Positions 52,717-60,881 of a stretch of 64,000 bases of DNA are shown in pieces. Location of the stretch: positions 124,001-188,000 of the forward strand of contig JAIXWI010000030.1 in the NCBI GenBank assembly GCA_027491355.1, written 5' to 3'. The notes under the pieces were generated by a model. It was not told the origin of the DNA. It was given only the letters and a program-made list of their open reading frames with translations, and did not search any database. Origin of the DNA: Bacteroidota bacterium (lineage in GTDB: Bacteria; Bacteroidota; Bacteroidia; UKL13-3). The translations under genes and the position numbers were made by a program. Position 1 is the first letter of the stretch. The number at the start of each line of letters is the position of its first letter.

Positions 52717-53707
52717 TGTAAATGAAAGGTTTATACTGTGCTAAATTTTTAGGGTCTTTGAACCACTCAATGGTTTCTGCCAAACCAGCTTGAATGGTAT
52801 AATCAGCTTTCCAATCTGTGTATTGTTTTAATTTTTCGTTAGATCCAAAAAGCCTAAATACTTCACTCTTTGCGGGTCTCAATCTTTGTTCATCTTCAAG
52901 AATACTTGCCATAGGGTTGATTTGCTGAATCAATTCATTTGCTAAATCTCTTATTGATATTTCTGATTGTGTGGCAATGTTTACCTCATGACCTATCAGT
53001 TCAGGTTGTTTTGCAATTGCAATGAATCCTTTTACGGTATCTTTTACAAAAAGTAAATCGCGGGTGGGTGTTAAATCACCAAGTTTTATTTCGGTTACCC
53101 CTGAAAGTAACTGGGTAATAATTGTTGGAATTACTGCTCTGGCAGATTGTCTTGGACCATAGGTATTGAAAGGTCTGACTATTGTAATAGGCGAGTTAAA
53201 ACTCCTGTAAAAGGAATCAGCTATACAATCTGCACCAATTTTTGATGCAGAATAGGGTGATTGGGGTTGTTTAGGATGCAACTCAGTAATTGGAACAAAC
53301 TGAGCGGTACCATATACTTCAGATGTTGAGGTAACCAATACCCTTGAAACATTCAAATCTTTGGCAGCCTGAACTATGTTTAAGGTTCCTTTGATATTGG
53401 TATCAACATATGAATCGGGTGAATGGTAACTATAGGGAATGGCTATCAACGCTGCCAAATGAAATACAATATCTATGTCTTTCATAGCGGTTCGGACTCC
53501 ATTTGGGTCTCTGATGTCTCCTGAAAATATTTCAATTTTACTGAGCTGTTCTTTAGACCATGTATCTAACCAACCCCAAGTATTGAAAGAATTGTAACAA
53601 ACAAAAGCCCTCAACTCACAACCCTCATTCAACAATGCCTCTGCCAAGTGACTGCCTATAAACCCATCAGCTCCAGTTAACAATACTTTTTTCCCTTTGA
53701 TATTCAT
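52709..53707 (-). CDS. legB: LegB-type NAD-dependent 4,6-dehydratase
   Basis: This 332-residue extended SDR enzyme converts an NDP-GlcNAc into the 4-keto-6-deoxy sugar, the first committed step before LegC. The NAD loop is T-G-A-D-G-F-I-G (11-18). S-T-S-E-V-Y-G and Y-S-A-S-K-I-G-A-D supply the catalytic Ser/Thr, Tyr and Lys. F-N-T-Y-G-P-R-Q-S and L-T-P-T-R-D-L-L-F-V-K-D are typical of LegB. It is the first gene of the leftward 21-gene run, so the run's promoter must lie in 53708-53971. Confidence 0.93.
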   Translation of the reverse strand: MNIKGKKVLLTGADGFIGSHLAEALLNEGCELRAFVCYNSFNTWGWLDTWSKEQLSKIEIFSGDIRDPNGVRTAMKDIDIVFHLAALIAIPYSYHSPDSYVDTNIKGTLNIVQAAKDLNVSRVLVTSTSEVYGTAQFVPITELHPKQPQSPYSASKIGADCIADSFYRSFNSPITIVRPFNTYGPRQSARAVIPTIITQLLSGVTEIKLGDLTPTRDLLFVKDTVKGFIAIAKQPELIGHEVNIATQSEISIRDLANELIQQINPMASILEDEQRLRPAKSEVFRLFGSNEKLKQYTDWKADYTIQAGLAETIEWFKDPKNLAQYKPFIYNV

Positions 53708-53728
53708 TTTCTATAAATTCTATGTTTG
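53696..53728 (+). promoter_or_regulatory. Candidate Bacteroidota-type promoter ahead of xrtF
   Basis: A TTTG (53696-53699), 21 bases and then TATGTTTG (53721-53728) fit the phylum's -33 TTTG / -7 TAnnTTTG pattern. It would read rightward and give a leader of roughly 235 bases before xrtF. The match is short and its spacing approximate, so confidence is low. The opposite promoter for legB was not found. Confidence 0.3.
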
Positions 53729-53971
53729 TCAATATACTTAAATTTCCATTAAAAATAAAAGCATTATTTCAATTATTTGTTACAATTTTACCTCGTTAAA
53801 ATACTCCAAATTGGGTAAAGGGATGCGCTTATAAACGACAGGTTTGATTGGTTTGTAAATATAAATAATTAAGCACTTAATTGCAATTTCAATCAATGAG
53901 AAAACAGTTAAAATTGATAAAAATTAGTGAATTCAGTTACAAACTCGCTTTATTAGACTTATTTTAGCAAC

Positions 53972-54481
53972 ATGTCTGGCTCTTATAAATTTGTTATCTA
54001 CTTTTTGTTGTGCTTTGTGGGCTTGAACATTGCCTATCATTTTTTGTTCATCAAACAAGGCAATGAGCTTGATTTTTTTACAAATTTCATAGCAAAAATT
54101 ACTGCCAATTTGTATGGCTTACCTACCCAATTGAACCCACTTAAACCGGGTATTCAAATCATTTATAAAGGAACACCCCTAGTCAATATCATGGAAGGTT
54201 GCAATGGTTTGGTTGTATGGTTTACTTTGCTGTCATTCGTAGTTGCATTTGGAGGTAAAGCAAAACAATTTTTAGGGTATGTACCATTGAGTTTTGTGCT
54301 ATTACAAGTTGGTAACATTCTGCGCATTTTGGCATTGGTGCATATTAAAATAAACAATCCTAATTCCTTTTCATTTTTTCATTCCTATGCATTCCCTGCA
54401 ATTTTATATGCATTTGCTTTTGGCTTGATGTTGATTTGGATTAAATTACAGGCAAGAAATACAGATGAAAAAGCCAGCTAA
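53972..54481 (+). CDS. xrtF: Exosortase family protein XrtF
   Basis: This 169-residue polytopic inner-membrane protein has about five hydrophobic segments. The exosortase catalytic triad is visible: Cys77 in M-E-G-C-N-G-L (the E-x-C-N/S-G motif), Arg118 in N-I-L-R-I-L and His137 in F-F-H-S-Y-A-F-P. It is much shorter than PEP-CTERM exosortases and matches the compact XrtF type of Bacteroidota. Exosortases recognise C-terminal signals of exported proteins and process or transfer them; the XrtF target signal is not established to my knowledge. The next gene overlaps by 17 bases. Confidence 0.9.
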   Translation: MSGSYKFVIYFLLCFVGLNIAYHFLFIKQGNELDFFTNFIAKITANLYGLPTQLNPLKPGIQIIYKGTPLVNIMEGCNGLVVWFTLLSFVVAFGGKAKQFLGYVPLSFVLLQVGNILRILALVHIKINNPNSFSFFHSYAFPAILYAFAFGLMLIWIKLQARNTDEKAS

Positions 54482-54878
54482 TTTTTATGGAATCATTGGT
54501 TTGATTGCTCTCAATTTCTTGATGCAATCTATCAATCCTATTTCTTTTTCTTTTTGTAATTTTTACGAATTTGATACTACTTGTTCAAGCCCAATTGCAG
54601 TCATTTTAAATAAAACCATTCGATTTGGCATTCATAGTTGGATTGTTTGGCTATGTATTAAAGAAGAAAAACAAATGCTACTTAAAGCATCACTGATGTA
54701 TAAAATGGTTTTGATTGGGTTAATGGTTGGCTTAAACGGATTGTATTTTATCTCCTTTTTTAATTGGGTAAATATACTGAACATTCCTTTTTACAAAATA
54801 TTAAATGGACTGTTATACAGCCCTATGGTTGGAATTGGTTTACTTGCAAAACAGTTTTTCAACCAACAACAATCATGA
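54465..54878 (+). CDS. Exosortase F system-associated small membrane protein
   Basis: This 137-residue protein has about four hydrophobic segments, a conserved-looking N-terminal I-N-P-I-S-F-S-F-C-N-F-Y-E-F-D-T, and no signal peptide cleavage site. A short membrane protein of this type typically follows xrtF in Bacteroidota and is known only by that association. It overlaps xrtF by 17 bases and the next gene by 4 (ATGA), so its product is made together with both. A chaperone-like or structural role beside the exosortase is inference. Confidence 0.85.
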   Translation: MKKPANFYGIIGLIALNFLMQSINPISFSFCNFYEFDTTCSSPIAVILNKTIRFGIHSWIVWLCIKEEKQMLLKASLMYKMVLIGLMVGLNGLYFISFFNWVNILNIPFYKILNGLLYSPMVGIGLLAKQFFNQQQS

Positions 54879-56596
54879 TTGCGCTCATTCCCTATTATTT
54901 GCTGATTGGTTTGTTAAGTTTGATTTGGTCTCAGCCAGTATTGGTATTGTGCAAGCCAAAGCAAAACATCAACCCTATTTTAGCCGCATTAATTGGCCTC
55001 TGTTTTATGAGCATTATGGCCATGTTGATGCTTTTTTGCGGACCCATTCATTTGAGCACTCAAATATTGTTTTGGATTGGTAGTCTGTTGCTCGCATGGG
55101 TCAAAAAAGATGCACTGATTCAACAATTTCTATTGTTATGGAAAGTGTTCAATGCCTGGAATGTTCAACAAAAAATAGGAGGTTTTTTGCTCTTAATTCC
55201 CATCTTGTACCAATCTGCACAAGCAAGTAAAATACATGACAATGGTGCGTATTACCAACAAACCATTCAATGGATGGAACAGTTTGGTTTGGTCAAAGGA
55301 CTTGCAAACATATACCCTGCTTTGGGTTTGTATTCAAACTGGCATGCTTTAACAGCCTTGTTAGATTTGAATCAAATTGGCTTAGGTTCATATCATCAAG
55401 TGAATGGTTTCTTGATGCTTTTATTTCTTGCTTGGGCTTTCAACGAATATTTTGTTCACATAAAAAAAGCATACTTATTGCCTTGGATTGCCATTGGTTT
55501 GTTTTTAGGATTCTTTTACCTCACAGCACCTTCTGCCGATTTACCTGTATTGTTATTTTCAGGCATTTTAATTTATTATTTTTTAAAAGGTATTGATATA
55601 GAAGAAAGCTTCTTGTTTGCTTGCGTGGCCTTGGCTGTATTTTTAATCAAACCCCCAGCTATGATTGCAGTAGGCATGTGTGTTTATTTGGTTTACTTAA
55701 ACAGGTTCAATTCTAAAAAAAACCTCATGATTGTGATATTTGGCATGGCAATGTTGGGCGCTTTTTTTTATAAAAATACCATTCTCAGCGGTTACCCAAT
55801 GTACCCAACTAACAAACCTGATTTGTTTAATGTAGAATGGAAGGTCCCTAAAAATTGGAACGAAATTTACACCAAAGGCATTATTAGTTGGGGTGTTTCA
55901 GATAAGCAACAAATTGAAACTTGGCGGAGCATCAGCAGTCAAGAAAAACCAAGCAGATTAACAACATGGTTAAACCGCAAAGGGTACAAAGGTTTCATGA
56001 ACCAATTGTTATTTTTCAATTGGCTATTGGCATTATTGTTTCTGATAATTTTTGCCAAACGAATTTGGAAAACCCAAAAAGCTTTGTTTTTTCTACTCCT
56101 TTTTTTAATTGTTGCGCATTATTGGGAGTGGCTGTCTTTGAGTCAATACCGTTTGATGTTACCAACAGGAATGGGCCTTTTGTTAATTTGGCTCAAATTG
56201 GTGCAGGAATTCATCAACCCTAAATTAAAAAGCAATTGGATTCAAAAAACAGCAATCATTTCTGTAATTGGTGGCATTTGGATGCTGAGTTTTTCCCCCT
56301 TTCAATTGTTTCAAGACAATTCAAGAAACAAACAAATTACTACCTCAACAGGGTTTAACACCCGTTATTTGATTACACCATTTCACCAATATGAATACGG
56401 ACCTATGTCTTTTATTCGCATCAAGGGAAAAGCATTTTACCATTACCAACAAACCAATTTAAGTTGGAACTGCGCGTTACCTTGTGTGAGCAAAAGTCAC
56501 CACGATTTTTTACTCAAAAATTTAGGATACGAAGTACAGCAAATGGGAGAAAGTCCTGCATCTGGATATCAATTGGTAAAGCAAATAAATCCTTAA
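54875..56596 (+). CDS. Large polytopic membrane protein, GT-C-like (LIC_10190-type)
   Basis: This 573-residue protein has about 12 hydrophobic segments over its first 480 residues and a soluble C-terminal part of about 90 residues containing two Cys (W-N-C-A-L-P-C). Early in the sequence comes H-D-N-G-A-Y-Y-Q-Q-T-I-Q-W, an acidic loop motif like those of GT-C glycosyltransferases acting in the periplasm on polyprenyl-linked sugars. I think it belongs to the LIC_10190-type family, but with moderate certainty. The ATG at 54875 overlaps the previous stop as ATGA; an upstream open-frame start at 54764 would lie inside that gene. It ends in a 4-base TTAA shared with dxr. Confidence 0.75.
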   Translation: MIALIPYYLLIGLLSLIWSQPVLVLCKPKQNINPILAALIGLCFMSIMAMLMLFCGPIHLSTQILFWIGSLLLAWVKKDALIQQFLLLWKVFNAWNVQQKIGGFLLLIPILYQSAQASKIHDNGAYYQQTIQWMEQFGLVKGLANIYPALGLYSNWHALTALLDLNQIGLGSYHQVNGFLMLLFLAWAFNEYFVHIKKAYLLPWIAIGLFLGFFYLTAPSADLPVLLFSGILIYYFLKGIDIEESFLFACVALAVFLIKPPAMIAVGMCVYLVYLNRFNSKKNLMIVIFGMAMLGAFFYKNTILSGYPMYPTNKPDLFNVEWKVPKNWNEIYTKGIISWGVSDKQQIETWRSISSQEKPSRLTTWLNRKGYKGFMNQLLFFNWLLALLFLIIFAKRIWKTQKALFFLLLFLIVAHYWEWLSLSQYRLMLPTGMGLLLIWLKLVQEFINPKLKSNWIQKTAIISVIGGIWMLSFSPFQLFQDNSRNKQITTSTGFNTRYLITPFHQYEYGPMSFIRIKGKAFYHYQQTNLSWNCALPCVSKSHHDFLLKNLGYEVQQMGESPASGYQLVKQINP

Positions 56597-57753
56597 GCCA
56601 ACATAGATTTTGCCAACGCCCTCACTTCAAAATCTGATTGGATATAATCTTCAATGGTAGGATGTTTTACAAATGTTGCTTTGTTTAAACACGCCTCATT
56701 TAAATCGGCAATGCCTAAGAATCCAAGCTTGTTCTCTAAAAAGGCTTGTACAGCAATTTCATTGGCTGCATTCAAAATACAGGCTGCATTTCCACCTCTC
56801 TCCATAGCATGATAAGCTAAGTCTAAATTTTTAAATGTTGATTTATCCGGCGTCTCAAAAGTAAGTTGTTTTAAATCTGCAAAAGAGGTTCTAGGCCAGT
56901 TGTTTTGTTTGCGATATGGATAATAAAATGCATATTGAATTGGCAATTTCATGTCTGGCAAACCCATTTGCGCTTTGATGCTGCCATCAGTAAATTCTAC
57001 CATTGAATGAATGATACTTTGCGGATGCACCACCACATCAATTTGAGATTGTTCCAAGCCAAACAACCATTTGGCTTCAATCACTTCAAAGCCTTTGTTC
57101 ATAAGTGTTGCAGAATCTATGGTAATTTTGGCACCCATAGTCCAATTAGGGTGTTTAAGCGCTTGCTCTCTGGTAATTTTGGTCAACTCAGCTTGTTGCC
57201 TCCCTCTGAATGGACCACCTGAAGCAGTTAAAATGATGCGCTCAATGCTATCCATTTTTTCGCCGGTCATGCATTGAAAAATAGCTGAATGCTCACTGTC
57301 AACTGGTAACATTTCTACTTGGTATTCATTACACAATTTGGTAACCAATTCACCTGCTACAACCAAGGTTTCTTTATTAGCCAATGCTATGTGCTTTTTA
57401 TTTTTGATAGCAGCTATGGTTGGCATCAATCCACTGTAGCCTACCATTGCGGTTAACACCATTTCTGCTGAAGTAATACCCATTAAATCAGCAATCGCTT
57501 TCTCACCTGCAAAAACCTTTACATCTTCATTTATGAGAGCATCTTTGACCATTTGGTATTTAGACTCGTCCGCAATAACCACATGATTGGGTTTAAATTC
57601 TAACGCTTGTTGAATGAGTTTTTCAGCGCTGGAGTTGGCAGTTAAAACCTCAACTTGAAGTTCGTGGCTATTTTCTCTAACTATTTCTAAAGCTTGAGTT
57701 CCAATAGAACCCGTGCTTCCTAAAATGGCAATTTTTTTCTTGTTATCTTGCAT
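56593..57753 (-). CDS. dxr: 1-deoxy-D-xylulose 5-phosphate reductoisomerase
   Basis: This 386-residue enzyme makes MEP from DXP in non-mevalonate isoprenoid synthesis. Family strings: I-L-G-S-T-G-S-I-G-T-Q-A-L-E-I-V at the NADPH loop (about 10-25), A-L-A-N-K-E-T-L-V, V-D-S-E-H-S-A-I-F-Q with metal-binding Asp/Glu, I-L-T-A-S-G-G-P-F-R and H-P-N-W-x-M-G-x-K-I-T-I-D-S-A-T-L-M-N-K-G. Its 3' end shares the stop palindrome TTAA with the convergent gene. It lies 9 bases after the GH3 gene. Confidence 0.96.
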   Translation of the reverse strand: MQDNKKKIAILGSTGSIGTQALEIVRENSHELQVEVLTANSSAEKLIQQALEFKPNHVVIADESKYQMVKDALINEDVKVFAGEKAIADLMGITSAEMVLTAMVGYSGLMPTIAAIKNKKHIALANKETLVVAGELVTKLCNEYQVEMLPVDSEHSAIFQCMTGEKMDSIERIILTASGGPFRGRQQAELTKITREQALKHPNWTMGAKITIDSATLMNKGFEVIEAKWLFGLEQSQIDVVVHPQSIIHSMVEFTDGSIKAQMGLPDMKLPIQYAFYYPYRKQNNWPRTSFADLKQLTFETPDKSTFKNLDLAYHAMERGGNAACILNAANEIAVQAFLENKLGFLGIADLNEACLNKATFVKHPTIEDYIQSDFEVRALAKSMLA

Positions 57754-57762
57754 GCGTATTGC

Positions 57763-59256
57763 TTATTGAATCAGATCCAATTCTTGAAATTGGTCTGCTA
57801 TGTCTCTGTTGTTACTTAACCTTGGTACTTTATTTTGCCCACCTAATTTGCCATGTTTTTTCATGTATGCAATGAATGCCCCTTTTTTTAACACATTCAT
57901 TTTAAGTGTCTTTAAAACACCTCCTTGAATAAGGTCGTTGTAATAGGTGTTTTTCTGACAAAGCATTGCATCAACTTCTGCTGCAAAGGAAACTGGCACG
58001 GTTGTGTTATCTGCAAACTCAACAAACCATTCATGGAAAGGCAAACCTGAGGTAGGATTCACTTGAGGGGCAACCGTAAATTCAATCATTTCAAGTTTGT
58101 ATCGTTGTGCAACTTGTATGATTGCATACTCTACTTCCTCGCCAATCACATGTTCCCCAAAAGCTGAAATAAAATGCTTGAGCCTTCCAGTCACTTTAAT
58201 TTTATAAGGAGCCAATGAAACAAACTTAATGGTGTCTCCAATATTGTAGCCAAATAAACCTGCATTGGTATTGAGTATCAGTACATAATTTTTATTCAAC
58301 TCCACACCTGCCAAAGAAACACGAGTTGGTTGCTCATTGTAAAATTCATCCACTGGAATGAACTCATAAAAAATGCCATTATTTACCAATAACAACAAAC
58401 CATTTTCATCTTGTTTGTTCTGAAAAGCAATGAATCCCTCAGATGCTGGATAGGTTTCTATGCTGTCTATTTTTTTACCAATTGATTGCTCAATTTTTAA
58501 GCGATAAGGTTCAAAATTGACTCCACCATAAACAAAGACTGAAAAAGCTGGAAACAATTCTGAAATAGTTTTACCCGTTTTGGCTTTCAACAAATCAAAA
58601 TACATTTGAACCCAAGGTGGTATACCACTGATGAGACTCATTGGCTGGGTTACGGTTTCGGCTACAATAGCTGCTACTTTTTGCTCCCAATCTTCAATGC
58701 AATTGGTTGCATAAGTAGGCAATTGATTCGATTTTAAATAAGCAGGAATATGGTGGTTGACTATACCACTCAATCTTCCAGTATGTACCCCATTTTTTTG
58801 ATCTAAAATTGGGTTGCCAGATAAAAAAATCAATTTACCATTTAAAAATTGGGCATTGCCAGTTTCAGCTATGTAACAAAGCAAAGCATTTCGGGCAGAA
58901 CTGATATGGTAACGAATAGATTGTTTAGAAATAGGAATGTATTTAACCCCCGATGTTGTACCTGATGTTTTAGCCCAATACAAGGGTTTGCCTGGCCATA
59001 TGATGTTAGATTTACCTGCAACAGCTTCATCAATGTATGGTTTAAGACCTTCATAATCATTTACCGGAACGAGCCTTTTAAAAGCTGCATAATCTTTAAC
59101 CAAGTGAAATTGATGGTCTTTGCCATAAAGAGTGTACTTGGCTTCTTTGACCAAATTGAACATCAATTGTTCTTGAATTTGAAGTGCATTGTGCTGTTCT
59201 TTTTCTAATTGACGCACCACCCATTTTGCAAGTAATTTGGCTATAAAAGCTTTCAT
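57763..59256 (-). CDS. GH3-family acyl-adenylate ligase-like protein
   Basis: This 497-residue protein matches the GH3 fold, an acyl-AMP-forming enzyme class known in plants for joining amino acids to auxin and jasmonate. Diagnostic strings are Y-W-A-K-T-S-G-T-T-S-G-V-K-Y-I-P (ATP loop, about 108-123), S-G-I-P-P-W, V-Y-G-G-V-N-F-E-P-Y and Y-P-A-S-E-G-F. Bacterial GH3 proteins have no agreed substrate. It precedes dxr in one probable transcript, which may be convenience rather than shared function. Confidence 0.88.
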   Translation of the reverse strand: MKAFIAKLLAKWVVRQLEKEQHNALQIQEQLMFNLVKEAKYTLYGKDHQFHLVKDYAAFKRLVPVNDYEGLKPYIDEAVAGKSNIIWPGKPLYWAKTSGTTSGVKYIPISKQSIRYHISSARNALLCYIAETGNAQFLNGKLIFLSGNPILDQKNGVHTGRLSGIVNHHIPAYLKSNQLPTYATNCIEDWEQKVAAIVAETVTQPMSLISGIPPWVQMYFDLLKAKTGKTISELFPAFSVFVYGGVNFEPYRLKIEQSIGKKIDSIETYPASEGFIAFQNKQDENGLLLLVNNGIFYEFIPVDEFYNEQPTRVSLAGVELNKNYVLILNTNAGLFGYNIGDTIKFVSLAPYKIKVTGRLKHFISAFGEHVIGEEVEYAIIQVAQRYKLEMIEFTVAPQVNPTSGLPFHEWFVEFADNTTVPVSFAAEVDAMLCQKNTYYNDLIQGGVLKTLKMNVLKKGAFIAYMKKHGKLGGQNKVPRLSNNRDIADQFQELDLIQ

Positions 59257-59264
59257 AATACCTT

Positions 59265-60854
59265 TTAAAAGGGGTTCAGTTGACGGTTGCTCGGGTAACT
59301 CACATCAAATGAAAATTGCAACTTTAAGGTTTCATTGGGTTTGACATTCAACAACCAATTGAGCTTGCCTTGTTCTGCATCTATTTGTGCGCCGCTGGCC
59401 TCTTTCAAAACAACAGCAATTTCTTTGTCAGTACTTACAGGAATTTGGTCTTCTATTTTCAACTGAATGGCCTGTGCGGCCCCATTGTGTATTAGCAATT
59501 CATACTTTCTCGATTCAGTTTTAGTTCCACCAAAAAAAGATTTAGAACTCATTTCTTTTACCTTACTACGTTTGCAAGTAAGTCTTTGGTCTTTACCTAA
59601 GGTCAAAACCAAAGTATCATTGGGTGTATTTTGAATGTATACAGTACCAGCATATAAATTGTTATAGTATATTTTGGCTTCAGCATTCAATTGTGCTAAC
59701 AATTCATCAATAGGCAGTTTAGCCATTACATATACCGATTCGCTCAATTTAGGCACAACTGCATAGCTCAGTTCTACAGGTAATTGAAATTGTTTCAACT
59801 GAACCGTGTACGATTTATTATCTGAATACACAGATTGTAATCCTGGAATTTCAAAGGTCAATGCAATTTCGTTTTGAACAGTTGGCACATCCACCCAATT
59901 GTTTTGGTCCTTGGCAGCTGGCGCCATTGCTGCTTCACTGCCATAAGCCATACTCAATTTAGGCATCGGTATTGGGTTGTAAAATGTAGCAAACAAAGTA
60001 CTTAACTCAGGTTTTTCCATGCCAATCACAGGATCATTGGTTGCCAGTTGCATTTGTACATTTTCCCAATTTTCTCCACTTGCTTGTGAAATAGAAGCAT
60101 TGAGTACAAACTGAGCCGGAGCATTGGCATTGGCTATTGATAAATCATATACAGGTTTCCAACTGACATGGTCAACAAGGTATTGTATGGCAATTGTTCG
60201 AATGGCTAAAGGTCCGCCAAGCTCAAGTGTTATCACTATCTCGTTATTCAAGGCTACATTGCCCTCTTGAATGGCATTGAGTTGCAGCTTTAATTTTTCA
60301 AGTAAAGCATTCAACTTTGATTTGGATAGGTTGATTTGGGTGATTTCTGTTTTAAACTCAGCCAACTTTTTTTGAAAAACCAACAACACATCCTCCAACT
60401 CATCAGCTTTCAAACCCGATTGAGCGCCCCCTATGACCTTATTGCTCATGAGCACCTCTTTCTGCATTTGAATAGATTCCAAATCTGCTTGCAATTCATT
60501 GATAGCAGCTTGAACAGTTTGTACTGAATCTTCTAGTGCCTGTACTGCTGGCAATTTGTCTTTTTCATTTAAAAAATTATTGAATACCTGAACTGCTAAA
60601 ATTTTACCCGACTCGGTGTTTGCCTCAACATGGTTATTGACAATATAGGGCGAAACTTGTTCAATGTGTAAACGGTGTATACCTGCTTCCAATTCAACAT
60701 GAATGGAACGTTGAACCAATGCTTGTGTTCTAAAAACATGCACCTTCTGAATGGGTGCTTGTACCTGATGGTTTTCTTTGGCCATAGTATTTTTCATAGA
60801 AAACAAAATGACCAATAACAAACTGAATCTACTGTAAATAAACACCTGCTTCAT
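59265..60854 (-). CDS. DUF4139 (mucoidy inhibitor MuiA-like) secreted protein
   Basis: This 529-residue protein starts at the ATG at 60854 with a signal peptide (MKQVFIYSRFSLLLVILFS); an ATG at 60881 is also in frame. After the signal come a DUF4140-like N-terminal domain (V-H-V-F-R-T-Q-A-L-V-Q-R), a coiled-coil stretch (about 95-190), and a DUF4139-like beta-rich domain to the end (Y-L-V-D-H-V-S-W-K-P-V-Y-D-L). Homologues have been tied to colony mucoidy in other bacteria, but no reaction is established. It follows the carboxylase gene closely. Confidence 0.85.
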   Translation of the reverse strand: MKQVFIYSRFSLLLVILFSMKNTMAKENHQVQAPIQKVHVFRTQALVQRSIHVELEAGIHRLHIEQVSPYIVNNHVEANTESGKILAVQVFNNFLNEKDKLPAVQALEDSVQTVQAAINELQADLESIQMQKEVLMSNKVIGGAQSGLKADELEDVLLVFQKKLAEFKTEITQINLSKSKLNALLEKLKLQLNAIQEGNVALNNEIVITLELGGPLAIRTIAIQYLVDHVSWKPVYDLSIANANAPAQFVLNASISQASGENWENVQMQLATNDPVIGMEKPELSTLFATFYNPIPMPKLSMAYGSEAAMAPAAKDQNNWVDVPTVQNEIALTFEIPGLQSVYSDNKSYTVQLKQFQLPVELSYAVVPKLSESVYVMAKLPIDELLAQLNAEAKIYYNNLYAGTVYIQNTPNDTLVLTLGKDQRLTCKRSKVKEMSSKSFFGGTKTESRKYELLIHNGAAQAIQLKIEDQIPVSTDKEIAVVLKEASGAQIDAEQGKLNWLLNVKPNETLKLQFSFDVSYPSNRQLNPF

Positions 60855-60881
60855 AATTTTTTTATAAAGATAAAAACTCAT

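Noticed and set aside
54764-54874. Upstream extension of the GT-C-like gene
   Set aside because: It would add 37 residues encoded inside the previous gene, with poor membrane-protein character. The ATGA overlap at 54875 gives a standard coupled start.
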